In this document: piece by piece, positions 22,596-33,477 of the stretch
Layout of the letters: every line of letters starts with the position of its first letter
Position numbering within the stretch: position 1 is the stretch's first letter
Assembly (NCBI GenBank): GCA_963082975.1
Contig: OY720346.1
Location: 71,477,267 to 71,541,266, forward strand
Direction of reading: 5' to 3'
DNA: 64,000 bases
Origin: Labia minor
Taxonomy: Eukaryota; Arthropoda; Insecta; Dermaptera; Spongiphoridae
The notes under the pieces: model-generated
The model's database searches: none
Told to the model about the DNA's origin: nothing
What the model saw: only the letters and a program-made list of their open reading frames with translations
Translations under genes and position numbers: made by a program

Positions 22596-23620
22596 CAGTT
22601 TTTCTCAACCTTTTTGGACCAAACGCCCCCTTTGTAAGACCCGCTTCTTAATTCGCCCCCTATAAATTTTTACAGATAAAAATTGCATGATAATCCCTAA
22701 TATAAGGTAGGTATACTAGGTGATACTTAGAGCCATATTGAAAAATCAAGTTTCAGAACCTGATTGCAAAATCATCTGACCCTTTTTTTTACCGACCGAC
22801 GATAGTAAGGGAGGTATTGTTTTCACACCAAATTTCACATGTGGAGATTTTTACATATCTCCACGAATCATGCATTTTCTTAACAGAAAAAAGTATTTTA
22901 GCATGATGTCTGTCCGTCCGTCTGTCCGTCCGTATAGATGTGTACAGCCTGAACGGCTCAACCGATTTTGATGAAATTTGGTATATTTACTTAATGCATC
23001 AGTGGGATGAATTGATCAACTTTTGGTGCAAATCCGGAAACCGGAAGTCGTAGTATTAGCCATCGACGATAGGAAGGGAAGGGTTATTTTCGCACCAAAT
23101 ATCACATAAGGAGATTTTTTTACATATCACCACGAATGTATTGGTTTTATCCTCGGGAAAAAACATCTTCATTATGTTTTTCTTAATTTAAAATTATGTG
23201 ACGTCACCCAGCCCTTCATGACGTCACAGACTCCTTATTATGATCACGGGCAACGTCGGCTACTTCAGCTATATATTAAAAATAAAATAAAATTAAAAAT
23301 ATTTATGTTATATGCCTATCTGTTTTTTATTAGATTAATAGATATATTAAAATTATTTGAAATTGTTTCTGTAGCTGGAAATTAATTTATTTCAAACCGT
23401 CGGTCGGTTCGGACCTGGCCACAGGTCAACTTATTAGAACTATATTGAAAAAAATTGAAAAAAAGGAAATTTTTAAAAAGCCTGTTCGCAAAATCATCTT
23501 ACCTTTTTTTAGAGTTGAAAATGATTTCGCCCCCCAAAAATAACTTATCGACCCCCCAAAATCGTATAGTCAAATAATCGCCCCCTTTAAGATGTCGATC
23601 GCCCAGGTTGAGAATCACTG
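22596..23620 (+). mobile_element. hAT MITE with a family B insertion
   Basis: Ends cagtttttctcaacc and ggttgagaatcactg; flanks atttaaat and atttaaag match at 7 of 8. Internal motifs (acgccccctttg, tcgccccctttaagatgtcg) match the siblings at 14153 and 35357. A minus-strand B element fills its poly-T site. Confidence 0.85.
22791..23434 (-). mobile_element. Family B element (HINE-like), copy 3
   Basis: Minus orientation from ataagttgacctgtggccag (23434) to ttaccgaccgacgatag (22791). Left flank gacccttttttt and right flank agaactatattg join exactly as in the empty sibling at 14350, so insertion was into a T run without a visible target duplication. Confidence 0.85.
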
Positions 23621-23720
23621 ATTTAAAGTAATATCTGCACCTGATCAAGACCTTCTGGCGTTTTGAAAAGAAAATAGTTCATTATTTACTATAAACATTA
23701 ATAACGCTTGATGATTCAGA

Positions 23721-23990
23721 CAGTGATGTATTGGTAAAATAAGAAGTAAGGGAACGCATAGTGGGAGCAAAAAAAAGTCCTATTTTCAGCAAACTATTTT
23801 TTTTTTCATATAAGTTTTTATATTTTTTCTTATTCTTACTATACAAAATATTTATGAACACAAAAAAATAAATTCTAACGGTAGATTTAAGTGGGAGTTG
23901 TCGGCACATAAAAAAGTAATGGAGCGAGTTCTGGTTCTGAAAAAAAGGTAAGGGAACGTTCCCCCGCGTTCCCCTCCCAATACATCACTG
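23721..23990 (+). mobile_element. hAT MITE (intact sibling)
   Basis: Perfect 14-bp inverted ends (cagtgatgtattgg/ccaatacatcactg) and exact 8-bp duplication GATTCAGA. Carries ttcccccgcgttcccctccc near the right end. Serves as the empty comparison for 16358-16929. Confidence 0.9.
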
Positions 23991-23998
23991 GATTCAGA

Positions 23999-24432
23999 TT
24001 GTGATTCTTTTAACCATCCCCAAATAAATTTATTGGCCCACTTTCAAATATATATTTCAACTTTTGAATATTCACATATAAACAATTGATCTTTTACCTC
24101 TATTATTTTCATGATTTTCTATATTAAAGAGATATAAACACAGTAAATTAAGTAGAAACAAATAAGAGAAAATTTATTTTAGTGAAATGTTCATTTAATT
24201 AAAATTAGCATTGTTATTTACAGGATAAATTGAATTGGAATAGCATATGTATTTATTTATATATTTTAATTCAATATATAATTATTAGCAATTGAATCCA
24301 TTAATAATTTATAATAACAATAAATAAATAAATAAATAAATATATATATATATATATATATATATTTTAAATGGAGACAAATTAATTGACGTTCGTCTTT
24401 AAAGTATTGTTCCTTATGTGTATTATGTTCAG
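23999..24432. other. AT-rich spacer
   Basis: Nothing recognised except an (AAAT)n/(TA)n array at about 24320-24366. Confidence 0.4.
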
Positions 24433-24600
24433 GGAGTAGGAGTAGGGATATGGAGGAGGGGATGGGGTGCTAATAGACACGAAACATGTTGGGCGTGGTC
24501 CGAATACAAAGGCTGCTCGGATCGACCCGTAAAATGTAGGGATTTTTTCATTTCGAGTGATTCCTCTCAAATTTTCGTTTATTTTATTTTTTTTTTTTAA
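24433..24600 (+). CDS. Exon-like island, strand uncertain
   Basis: A GC-richer block. The plus strand reads on after an acceptor-like gtattatgttcag as an open frame with several Cys and Trp (residues HETCWAWSEYKGCSDRPVKC) to a stop near 24598. The minus strand is also open (residues FYGSIRAAFVFGPRPTCF). One may be a real exon of a gene with large introns; no family recognised. A conserved noncoding block is possible. Confidence 0.25.
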   Translation, partial: GVGVGIWRRGWGANRHETCWAWSEYKGCSDRPVKCRDFFISSDSSQIFVYFIFFF

Positions 24601-24967
24601 TGTATATTGCAAAAATACTTTTTTACCACTTATCTTTCTATAATATTTAACTTCTTTTTTTTTATTTTCAAATTTATTTGAACAAAGAAACGATTTATCG
24701 TTATAACAAAAGCATATATTCTGGCTTCTTTATTTTCTTTGTCAGAAAAAGCATCATTGGATATGCCAACCATTATAAATATACATTGTATGATAGATTG
24801 ATAGATCCAAAAAAAAAAAAAAATAATAAAAAAATAAATAGAAATATTCAACAATTTGCTTATAGCATACTTAGGTGTTATATATATATTTTCCATTAAC
24901 AAACGACAAGAGAACTTTTTAAATTTTTAAATAATATTATATATCAGTTAAGTACGAAGATATATAT
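24601..24967. other. AT-rich spacer
   Basis: No supported feature; short frames are A/T-biased. Confidence 0.4.
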
Positions 24968-25440
24968 ATATACTAGCTGTTCAGAGCGCCTGTACCCCCG
25001 AGTGGTACATAGTATTTGGTTGAAAGTAGTAAAAGGTTTTCATCCATTTTGTTTCAATCAGTATATTACATAAAACATTCATTTCTTTTTGTGTTCTTAT
25101 TTAAAATATATTTTAATTTAATCAGTAAATTAATTATATATTAGTGGACCAGTGTGAGAGCCCTCACACGCAAAGAAATTGAAATGCAAAAGATTGAAAA
25201 ATATTATAAGATATAAGAGGCACTGGATGTGACGTCACAAATGACGTCAAAAATAATAAAAAGTAAGAAAAACATTATTTTTTCACTTTTCTCAAAAAGT
25301 ATTTATTGTTTTACAATTAATTTCACGCTATTAATAGATTAGCCCGAGGGCTATCAAATAGAATTGGAATGGCCCAAATCGCATAAGTCGTTTAGGAGGA
25401 GTATGTGATAGAACTGTCTTTTAAATATATAGATATATAT
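24968..25440 (+). repeat. Dispersed repeat F (tatactagctgttc type)
   Basis: Starts tatactagctgttcagagcg, has gtgacgtcacaaatgacgtc in the middle, and ends with catagtcgtttaggaggagt-like sequence (gcataagtcgtttaggagga). Part of it (attagataaaacattc, tttaattta-cagtaaattaa) recurs at 37990-38105. Resembles terminal segments of widespread arthropod retroposons, but I cannot assign a clade. Confidence 0.45.
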
Positions 25441-26279
25441 AATTTTGAATTATTTCGAAAAATATTTATTTATTCATTAATATCCATTTTGTCCCATTCA
25501 AAGTAATTCCCCTCAGATATAATGCACTTATGCCAGCGTTTCTTCCAATCGTTGAAGCACTTCTGAAATACGCTTTTCGGTATGGCCATTAGCTCGTTAT
25601 TCGATTCCGACTTTATCTCATCCATTGGCAAAACAGGTTCCTTTCATTGGATTCTTCAGTTTTAGGAATAGAAAAAAGTTGCAGGGAGCCGAATCTGGTG
25701 AATACGGTAATTGAGGCATGATTACGGTCTTGTTTTTGGCCAAAAAAATAACGAACAAACAATGATGTGTGAGCTGGTGCATTATCATGATGCAGAATCC
25801 ATGATTTGTTTTTCCACAATTCTGATCGTTTGAGCCTTATTGCTTCTCACTCGTTGAATAACTTCCTTGTAGTACGACCTGTTGAAAAGAACTCATAATC
25901 GATGAAAACAGTGAGCAATCCTCATCGTCATCAACATCTTCTCGGCCTTCTGTAATGCGTTTGTACCACTTATAAACATTTTCTTGAGACAAAGTAGACT
26001 CTAGAATGCCACAGTCAACATTTTAAGTGCGTTGAAGCACTTCAATCCATAATTCCAAATAGTGACCAAGAAGCTACTAATCCAAAATGGCTGATAATGT
26101 CAACATATGAGAAACATATGTATACCAAAATAACAAAAAAATTTCGATAATCTAGAGCAGTGGTTCTCAACCGCCGTTCCGCGGAACACTGGTGTTCCGC
26201 GAAGCTGTCCCAGGTGTTCCGCGAAAATTTTGAATATAATATAATAAGAAACAGTAAATTTTTTTATTCCTATAAAATA

Positions 26280-26640
26280 AATACTACATATGTTAGCGGC
26301 ACCACCAGCGCCTCTGGCAGTCGAGCGACGTACCGAGCGCTGGGTGGAGAAATGCACAGTCTTCTTTCTATGTCTTTCTTTTCTTAGCGGAAGCGAGCCA
26401 GGCGACGAGTCGGTCTTGTTTGTTCAACCACCGTCCGAGACACATCTATCCGCTCCGTAACCTGGAGTTACTCCGGGAATACCACTAAATTTCTAGTGTA
26501 CTCGATAACGCAGGGAGCGCTACGTAGTGTTGATTTCGTGCTGTTTCTCTTTCTTCGTACGTAAATAACAAAAGCGCAATTTCGATCTGCGGTTCAGCCA
26601 TAATTTAATATAAATATCTAGTTTTCGTGAGTGTGTTTTT
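26280..26640 (+). promoter_or_regulatory. CpG-rich leader of the hAT transposon
   Basis: A GC-rich tract (ggcagtcgagcgacgtaccg and following) stands out from the AT-rich surroundings between the left end and the transposase frame. It likely holds the promoter; no clear TATA box was identified. Confidence 0.4.
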
Positions 26641-26673
26641 TATTGTATATATATTTTATATTATTGGAAATTG

Positions 26674-26725
26674 GTAAGATGAAATGCAAGTTGTGTAGTT
26701 TTAACAGTATTCTTATCTTTTTTAG
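26674..26725 (+). other. Possible 5'-UTR intron of the transposase gene
   Basis: gtaaga at 26674 and tcttttttag ending at 26725 bracket 52 nt. Removing it would delete two upstream ATGs (26680, 26685) that open only short frames before the transposase start. Confidence 0.35.
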
Positions 26726-26767
26726 TTGCTTATTTTAGCATTTATACAAGACTTTTAAATCTGAAAT

Positions 26768-28663
26768 ATGGACAAATTTTTGAAAAGAAAGACTGAAAGT
26801 GAGGTTAATGTTGGGGCGAGTACAAGCAGGTCTTCTTCAATTGAAGGAGATATGCAAGGCAACAAAAATGCCGAAAATAAACGTAAAAAGATATCCGAAT
26901 CAGTTCGGCATTATTCGGAAGAATATCTGAAGTTTGGTTTTACATGGAGCGGTAGTCAAGATGTTCCTATTCCGAGATGTATTGTATGTGGTGAAAAATT
27001 GGCTAACAGTGCAGTGGTCCCAGCTAAGTTACAGCGACACCTTTCAACAAAACATTCTTGTCTAACTTCGAAGGGTAAAGATTATTTCGAAAGATTGCTG
27101 AAAAATCAAGAAGTGCAAGCAACATGCTTTCGAAAGAGCGTTACAATTTCGGATAAAGCGCAAATCGCTTCTTATAAAGTGGCAGAACTAATTGCATTGA
27201 AGCAAAAGCCGCATGATATCGCAGAATCGCTAATTTTGCCCGCATGTTTAGAAATTGTTAAGATTATGTTTGGCAATGAAGCGCAGCGAGACGTCCTAAA
27301 AATTCCCGTTTCGGACGATACGATAAAAAGAAGAATTATAGATATGTCAGGTTTTATAGAGAACGCAGTGACGGCGAAATTAAGTACAAAAAATTTTGCG
27401 CTGCAAATTTACGAATCCACTGACATAAGTGGAAAAGCCCAATTAATCGGATTTATTCGCTTTGTTGACGACACTGAAATAATAAATCAGTTTTTATTCT
27501 GCAAGGAACTTATTGGTCACGCAACTGGAGAAGACATATTTAATTCAGTATCATCTTATTTGGAAGAATGGAAATTATCCTGGGAAAATTGCGCAGGAAT
27601 CTGTACTGATGGAGCTCCAGCCATGCGTGGCAGTATTAAGGGATTTTGTAGTCGAGTTAAAGCAATAAATTCAAATATAGTCTCTAGTCACTGCTTTCTG
27701 CACAGGGAATCTTTGATTTCGAAGAGTCTACCAGCAAACTTAAAGTCTGTTTTGGAACAAGTCGTACATATGGTGAATTATATTAAATCGAGACCATTAA
27801 AAACCCGTATGTTCAAACAACTTTGTAACACCATGGAATCCAAATATGAATGTTTGCTTTTGCACTCTGAAGTGAGGTGGCTCTCAAGAGGAAAAGTGCT
27901 AACCCGAGTTCATGAGTTGAAACAGGAATTGCTAGTTTTTTTTAGACAAGAGGGTAATGATGTATACGTAAAATATTTGGAAAATGATGCATGGTGTACT
28001 AAGCTAGCATATTTAGCCGATATCTTCAGCTACTTAAATTCAGTCAATACATCTCTTCAAGGAAAAAATGAAAATATTCTGACATCCACAGACAAATTGC
28101 TAGCTTTCCAGAAAAAGCTTTTGCTTTGGAAAAATCGTATTGCTCAAAATCGCAAATTTGATATGTTTCCGTTATTACCAACGGAAAATATTGTTAACAT
28201 TAACGAAATGATTTCAAATGTGGCAGAGCATTTGTCAATATTGCAAGACAAAATAACTCATTACTTTCCATCTCTTAATATTGAAGACTTTGATTGGGCG
28301 CGAAATCCATTTGGTGAATTTGATATAATGAACCAAGATTTTTCTATTCAGGAAGCAGATGAGTTTATTAATATATCAACGGATCGAACGTTACAACTAA
28401 AATTCAAAGAAGAAGGAGTGGAAAGGTTTTGGATTTCCATCGAGAATGAACATCCATTTATTGCAAAACGAGCGTTGAATATCTTGTTGCTCTTTTCGAC
28501 GTCCTATCTGTGCGAACTTGGATTTTCAACTCTAACAAATATTAAAAGCAAAAAAAGAGAAAGACTTACCAATTTAGAAGAAGAAATGAGAGTAGCGCTC
28601 TCTTACATAAGACCCAACCTTGAGGAAATTTGTAAAGGTCGTCAAGCGCAAATTTCTCATTAA
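26768..28663 (+). CDS. hAT-family transposase with BED zinc finger (ZBED5/SCAND3-like)
   Basis: 631 residues without a break, about the usual length for this hAT group. Role: DNA cut-and-paste at the hAT ends, in the nucleus. An N-terminal low-complexity, basic stretch (about 1-45) precedes a BED finger (C71, C74, H91, H96). The RNase-H-like region includes YESTDISGKAQL (215-226), CTDGAPAM (D281) and the family motif HCFLHRESL (C309, H312); the C-terminal dimerisation segment includes YLCELGFSTL, whose E583 fits the third acidic residue. Family members usually read DESTD where this copy has YESTD (Y215, codon tac at 27410-27412). If that first Asp is the catalytic one, this copy may be inactive despite its open frame. 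The start is the first ATG after the putative leader intron. Base composition is less AT-rich than the flanks, as expected for a recent arrival. Confidence 0.92.
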   Translation: MDKFLKRKTESEVNVGASTSRSSSIEGDMQGNKNAENKRKKISESVRHYSEEYLKFGFTWSGSQDVPIPRCIVCGEKLANSAVVPAKLQRHLSTKHSCLTSKGKDYFERLLKNQEVQATCFRKSVTISDKAQIASYKVAELIALKQKPHDIAESLILPACLEIVKIMFGNEAQRDVLKIPVSDDTIKRRIIDMSGFIENAVTAKLSTKNFALQIYESTDISGKAQLIGFIRFVDDTEIINQFLFCKELIGHATGEDIFNSVSSYLEEWKLSWENCAGICTDGAPAMRGSIKGFCSRVKAINSNIVSSHCFLHRESLISKSLPANLKSVLEQVVHMVNYIKSRPLKTRMFKQLCNTMESKYECLLLHSEVRWLSRGKVLTRVHELKQELLVFFRQEGNDVYVKYLENDAWCTKLAYLADIFSYLNSVNTSLQGKNENILTSTDKLLAFQKKLLLWKNRIAQNRKFDMFPLLPTENIVNINEMISNVAEHLSILQDKITHYFPSLNIEDFDWARNPFGEFDIMNQDFSIQEADEFINISTDRTLQLKFKEEGVERFWISIENEHPFIAKRALNILLLFSTSYLCELGFSTLTNIKSKKRERLTNLEEEMRVALSYIRPNLEEICKGRQAQISH

Positions 28664-28697
28664 AATAAGTTACCATGTAATATATATCTTTATTTCA

Positions 28698-28703
28698 ATT
28701 AAA
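28698..28703 (+). terminator. Polyadenylation signal candidate (ATTAAA)
   Basis: ATTAAA lies 35 nt after the transposase stop, inside the transposon. Confidence 0.4.
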
Positions 28704-28880
28704 TATTAATCTTCCAATTATTTTATGTGATTTACATTAGATTTACAAATTTTATGATAATGGTGTTCCTCCAAAATCGAGACCACTTAAAAGTGTTCCG
28801 TGATCCCAAAAAGGTTGAGAGCCACTGATCTAGAGTACACAGCCCGAGAAAATTCAAAATTCATCTTTTCAGACCTGGTA

Positions 28881-29665
28881 TAACATACCTAAATATATAT
28901 TTTTTCTATTTATAAATAATTTTGGTAATGAAAAATGTATTTTTCACAGAGATACATTTGATTAAACATAAAAACCTCAAAACATCGTAATATTAAAATA
29001 CTCGTATTAAAAAAAGCCTCATCGAAATTTGATTTCTTTCGTAAAACATAGTCATTGACTCTAATGGAGTTGTAGAAAATGATTCGTAAATTTTGATTCT
29101 GTTTAACGATATTAAAATTTCATTTATTATCATTATTTTAATATAACATTAAGATACTATACATCTTTTTCATAAAGTAAGAAAATATTTTTATCTAATT
29201 ATATTGATATTGACTTAATTTGACTAAAGGTATATGTAGTACGAAATTAAAATTAAATATCTAGAAAATAATATATATTTTGCAGTTGAATAATAAGAAT
29301 AATTTACTTAATTATGTTTTTTTTTTATTTAAATTAGTCTCAAAATAAAAAATAAGAAAATCATCATCATCATCATCATTCAGATATCAATATTCATTAA
29401 TGATATGATAATTTAAGCTAATAAAAATCACAGCCAATAATGAATACATCTCGCTATCCATCTTAAGTGTCATTACTCAAATGGAAAGTGTGAAATTATA
29501 TTTTTCAAATCGTCTTATAGGTATATTCAATATATAGTTTCTTATTTTTAATGTATTATATAAGTATTATACCAATTATAACTATTATACATTTAAATAG
29601 TTTTAAGATTTAAACAAATTATAAACAATTACAAGTTCTAATGTTAATCATTTCAACTTAAAGCA
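28881..29665. other. AT-rich spacer
   Basis: A short (ATC)n run (about 29360-29379) and otherwise nothing recognised. Confidence 0.4.
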
Positions 29666-30215
29666 ATACCTTGCCTTCCTATCGTCGCTCAGTAAAAATG
29701 AGCTATGGCCAGCCACAGGACCGAACGACTATTTGGAATAAACAACATTATACATATATATACTACATAGTATATATATAAAGTATATGAAAAAAGGTCT
29801 TTAAAACTTGAATTAAAATGATTGAATTATATTATCTTGCTTTTTATTTTTAGTTTAATTACTCAATTATCAATTACTACTATATTTTAAGTGAACAATT
29901 TCCGATAATGAATATAAAATTAATACTTTGTAAACTACCACTTCTGGTTTCCGGATATACTCAAGAAGTTGATGAATTTGTGGTACTGATGCATTAAGTA
30001 AATATATCGAATTTTATCAAAATTCGTTGAGCCTTTCAAGCTATACATATCTAGACAATGGATAGATGGGCGGACAGACGGACAGACATCATGCTAAAAA
30101 TACGTTTTTCTTTTAACAAAATGCATGATTCGAGGACATATGTAAAAATCTCCACATGTGAAATTTGGCGTGAAAAAAACACCTTCCCTTCTTATCTCGG
30201 ACGATAAAAAGAAAA
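29666..30215 (+). mobile_element. Degraded family B elements joined head to tail
   Basis: A B right end (cttcctatcgtcgctcagta, about 29675-29697) runs directly into a B left end (gagctatggccagccacagg, then ccgaacgactatttggaata). The second copy continues through its core and cggacagacggacagacatc to about 30215. Several internal deletions. Confidence 0.6.
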
Positions 30216-30278
30216 AAATATAACTAAATTTCATCATTCGAAATTTATGAAAACTTTATAATTATAATACGACTATAT

Positions 30279-30784
30279 ACAGGGTGTACCAAAATGAATG
30301 AGCAGATTTCAATTTCGTATTACAGACAAACTATGAAAGATATAAACACATTGCGCAAATGAGCATGTCATTGGATAGAGGAAGGTTCAAAGTTTTGACA
30401 TCATACACTCAACATGAACGCCATGTGTTGCTCGAGAAACATCGAAACGGTATTTCATTCCATACACGTACAAGTCGTCCCTGTTTATTGAATTGACAGC
30501 TTTAATAATTCGATTTCGCAGATCTTGAAGAGTGCCAGCTAGGCATAGATAGGACAAACACTGTCTCTTTTATGTACCCTCACAGGAAAAAATCACAGGG
30601 AATAAGATTTCCAGAGAGTAAGAATTCCAACACACAAAATGATTTTTCCTGTGGTATAGTCGCCATGTTGCTATAAACAAACAACAGCGCTGCTGTGTCA
30701 AAACTTTGAACCTTCCTCTATTCAATGGCATTTGCAATGTGTTTCTATCTTTCATAGTTTGTCTGTAATTGAAATCTGAAATAT
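30279..30784 (-). mobile_element. Mariner-type MITE with roughly 90-bp inverted arms
   Basis: Starts tacagggtgtaccaaaatga; arms about 30310-30405 and 30690-30778 are complementary (agaggaaggttcaaagtttt in common). Minus strand between them encodes a tail remnant (residues AGTLQDLRNRIIKAVNSINR) typical of IS630-Tc1-mariner transposases. Right outer end is lost. Confidence 0.65.
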
Positions 30785-30955
30785 ATATATTTAAATCCCT
30801 TGAGTCGTACGAGCCGTACGGGCAGACATGATGCTAAAAATACTTTTTTCTGGTAACAAAATGCATGATTTGTGGAGATATGTAAAAATCTCCACATGTG
30901 AAATTTGTTGTGAAAACAATACCTGCCATCCTATCGTCGGTTGGTAAAAATTAAA
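30785..30955 (+). repeat. Family B right-end fragment
   Basis: gacatgatgctaaaaatact, then the cacatgtgaaatttg block, ending atcctatcgtcggttggtaa. The piece before the core is missing. Confidence 0.7.
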
Positions 30956-31807
30956 TACCCCTATCAGTATTTTCATTAAGAAAAGAAAATATCTACACAT
31001 TTAGGTAATTAAATCATTTCCTATAAAAATATAATGCAAGAAAGAAGAATAAATATAAACAAGAAAGAAGAATAAATATAAAAAATGTAGTAACACAAAA
31101 GATAAAATAAAATAAATAAAAAAGATATATAATATGGGTATTGCAAAAGAAATTCAACAGCAAACGAGAAAAAAGGAGCACCTCTATTGACAGAGAGAGA
31201 TAATCACTGTGAAATAAAGAAAAGAAAAATTTTTCTCAAAAATCAAAGAAATACGAAAACAAAGAACTAAGATGCTATATTTATAATACTTGATTCAATT
31301 GAAAAATATTAAAAGTAAAAAAACAGAAACAATGTTTCCAGCCCAATAATTAATTATTTTGAAAGACAAGTTTCAATAAAATTGATAAATTTAATTAACC
31401 ATAGGCATTCGTTGAATCATTTCATATAGGCTATAAAAACTAAGATTATACTTAAAGATTAATATAGAAAGAATTTTTAATTAAAAACATTATTATAAAA
31501 TGTGTTATGACTGCGAAATTATATTTAAATTTAATTTGTATTTGTTTTTTCAACGGGAAATACATTATATATTATTTAATGCATTTTTATATTCAAATAT
31601 AATTATGTATTGTGTTTAATTTTTACAGTGAGAAACTGATTTAATTTCAAAATGAGAATTTTATTTAAATGCTCTTGAAAATCAAACAGAATAATTATTT
31701 GTTTTTTTTTTTTTCATTTTACATATATTGAAAATTATTAAAATTTGCATATAAATTCTATTTTGCTATCATATTTATAATGTTTTATTGATTTGGCTAG
31801 TAGAGGG
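30956..31807. other. AT-rich spacer
   Basis: Nothing recognised. Confidence 0.4.
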
Positions 31808-32200
31808 TTTCACTAATTTTCCGGTTCGGTTTGGATATTTTCTCATATCCAAACCGAACCGAAAAAAAAACCGAAAATTAGTGAATTAGTCAATAAAAGA
31901 TTACTTATTGAATGCACATTTCGAAGTTTATAACCAGCTAATCTGTCAAACTAAAAAATTTTTAAAAGCGGCCAAGAAAAATTGAATATATTAAAAAATT
32001 AATTAATTCAATTTTTTTCCTATATCCAAACCGAACCGAAAAAAACCCGAAAATTAGTGAATAAGTGAATAATTAGTCAATAAAATTATTCAATAAAAGA
32101 TTACTTATTGACTGCACACATTTCGAAGTTCGTAACCAGCTAATCTGTCAAACTAAAAACTTTTTAAAAGCGACCAACAAAAATTGAATATGGAAAGTTT
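31808..32200. repeat. Foldback plus tandem duplication
   Basis: 31812-31881 is a long hairpin (cactaattttccggttcggt paired with its complement around a tttctca loop). Its right arm and the following about 150 bp (attactta-ttga, agctaatctgtcaaacta) are repeated at 32024-32200 with changes. Class unknown; it could be the end region of a foldback element. Confidence 0.55.
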
Positions 32201-32861
32201 ATTTTGAATTAAAAAAAGACTCCACTGGTAAAGTTTTATCCAAATCCATGATACATTTGCTAAAGTGAACAATTACCTATATATTTATGTTTACAATTTC
32301 TTTTTAAGATAAATAAAAAATATGCAAACAAATTTCATATATTACAAATTAATAAAGTATTTTCAAAATGAAAAAAAGTAAATTATTTATTTATTTTTAT
32401 TAATTTACAATCATATATGTAATTATATGAATTTTCACATAAAAAGATGTTTAAAAAAAAATTGTTAATAATGAGTAATAGTGAGTATACTAATAAATAA
32501 ATTATATATTACGATCATCAGACTGTTCCCCTTTTTCCGAAATTTAATAAACAAAAACAACAAAAAAAGGGTCAAGGATGTTTAGCCTTAACAAATAAGT
32601 TCAAGCAATAATTATAGGGAATTAAAATTAACCGTGAACCGTCAATGACGTTTTCAAATACAATCACAAAAGCTTCAACTCATGTTTGGTATTTTAATTA
32701 TCTTGTAAACATCGTTTAATGATTAAACATACACTCCCTCCTGTATAACGAAACATTTATTTACGTAACAATTCTATTTTGTAGAAATTAGTTTCATAAT
32801 AGTATTTTATCAGTTCATTTTCTTAAGAAAATTAATGTCCAGCTTTTATAGATAAAATTTG
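32201..32861. other. AT-rich spacer
   Basis: Nothing recognised. Confidence 0.4.
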
Positions 32862-33385
32862 CTGGAGTGTGTTCACTAGACTATCTCACAATTTAAATTG
32901 GATTAATTAACAAATATATTATATTTAAATTAAATTTAATTAATTATAAATTAAAATTAATAATTAATATTTATTAAACCAGTGCATGTTTGGCTCTTTG
33001 TTGATGGCACCACGTCACGTGTTGGCGCGTGAGATTTGCAGTGTTAAAAAAATAATTCTGGTACTTTCAGCTATTCAATCAAGCTGAAATTCTATATATA
33101 GCAGTTTTATACAATTTTTAATAATGTGAAAAATTATCAAACATATATCTTTATTTTTACGGTCACTTTAGAAGAAAAAAATTCAAAATGTTGTAGGTAA
33201 TGACCCTCTTCCGGTTGAGCTACATTTCTCAAAAGTTGATAGAAAACTACGAATTTTGAATAATGCCCATGTGCCAAATTTCATGATTCTAGCTCAAATC
33301 GTTTTTGCGTAATCTTGTCTACATACACACATACACACAGGCATTTTTCTCAACCTTAGTGAAAATGATTCAGGGACGAGATAGT
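32862..33385 (+). repeat. Family A element, copy 5
   Basis: Nearly full: ctggagtgtgttcactagac start, cacgtcacgtgttggcgcgt block, ctcaaaagttgatagaaaac core, short CA microsatellite at about 33320-33338, and the end gacgagatagtaaaaaag. The tail after ttcaggga is deleted. Confidence 0.75.
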
Positions 33386-33477
33386 AAAAAAGATCGTCTT
33401 TTCGAAAAAAAATTAGAGAGAATATTTATTAGTACTTTGTTTTAAATAAAATATTTCAAACTATTCTAAAAATATCT

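Larger units (their letters stand above)
26158..28827 (+). mobile_element. Complete autonomous-type hAT transposon
   Basis: Inverted ends cagtggttctcaacc and ggttgagagccactg with an exact 8-bp duplication ATCTAGAG (26150-26157 and 28828-28835). Length 2670 bp. Repeats of gttccgcg just inside the left end (26175-26230) and gtgttcc copies inside the right end are candidate transposase-binding sites. Its ends match the MITEs at 18565, 22596, 35357 and 58445, so it could be the source of their mobility. Confidence 0.93.
25446..28880 (-). mobile_element. Mariner relic split by a complete hAT transposon
   Basis: Minus-strand coding remnants at 25500-25820 include HHDNAPAHTSLFVRYFF, the catalytic D region, then a SPDSAP-like motif and the tail FLNDWKKRWHKC. 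The relic resumes at 28836 (tacacagcccgagaaaattc) to about 28880. Frames are broken in several places. The hAT at 26158-28827 lies inside, so the mariner is older. Confidence 0.75.

Noticed and set aside
26160-26387. 75-codon frame overlapping the left end of the hAT transposon
   Set aside because: Runs across subterminal repeats and the CpG-rich leader; overlaps an opposite frame and has no domain.
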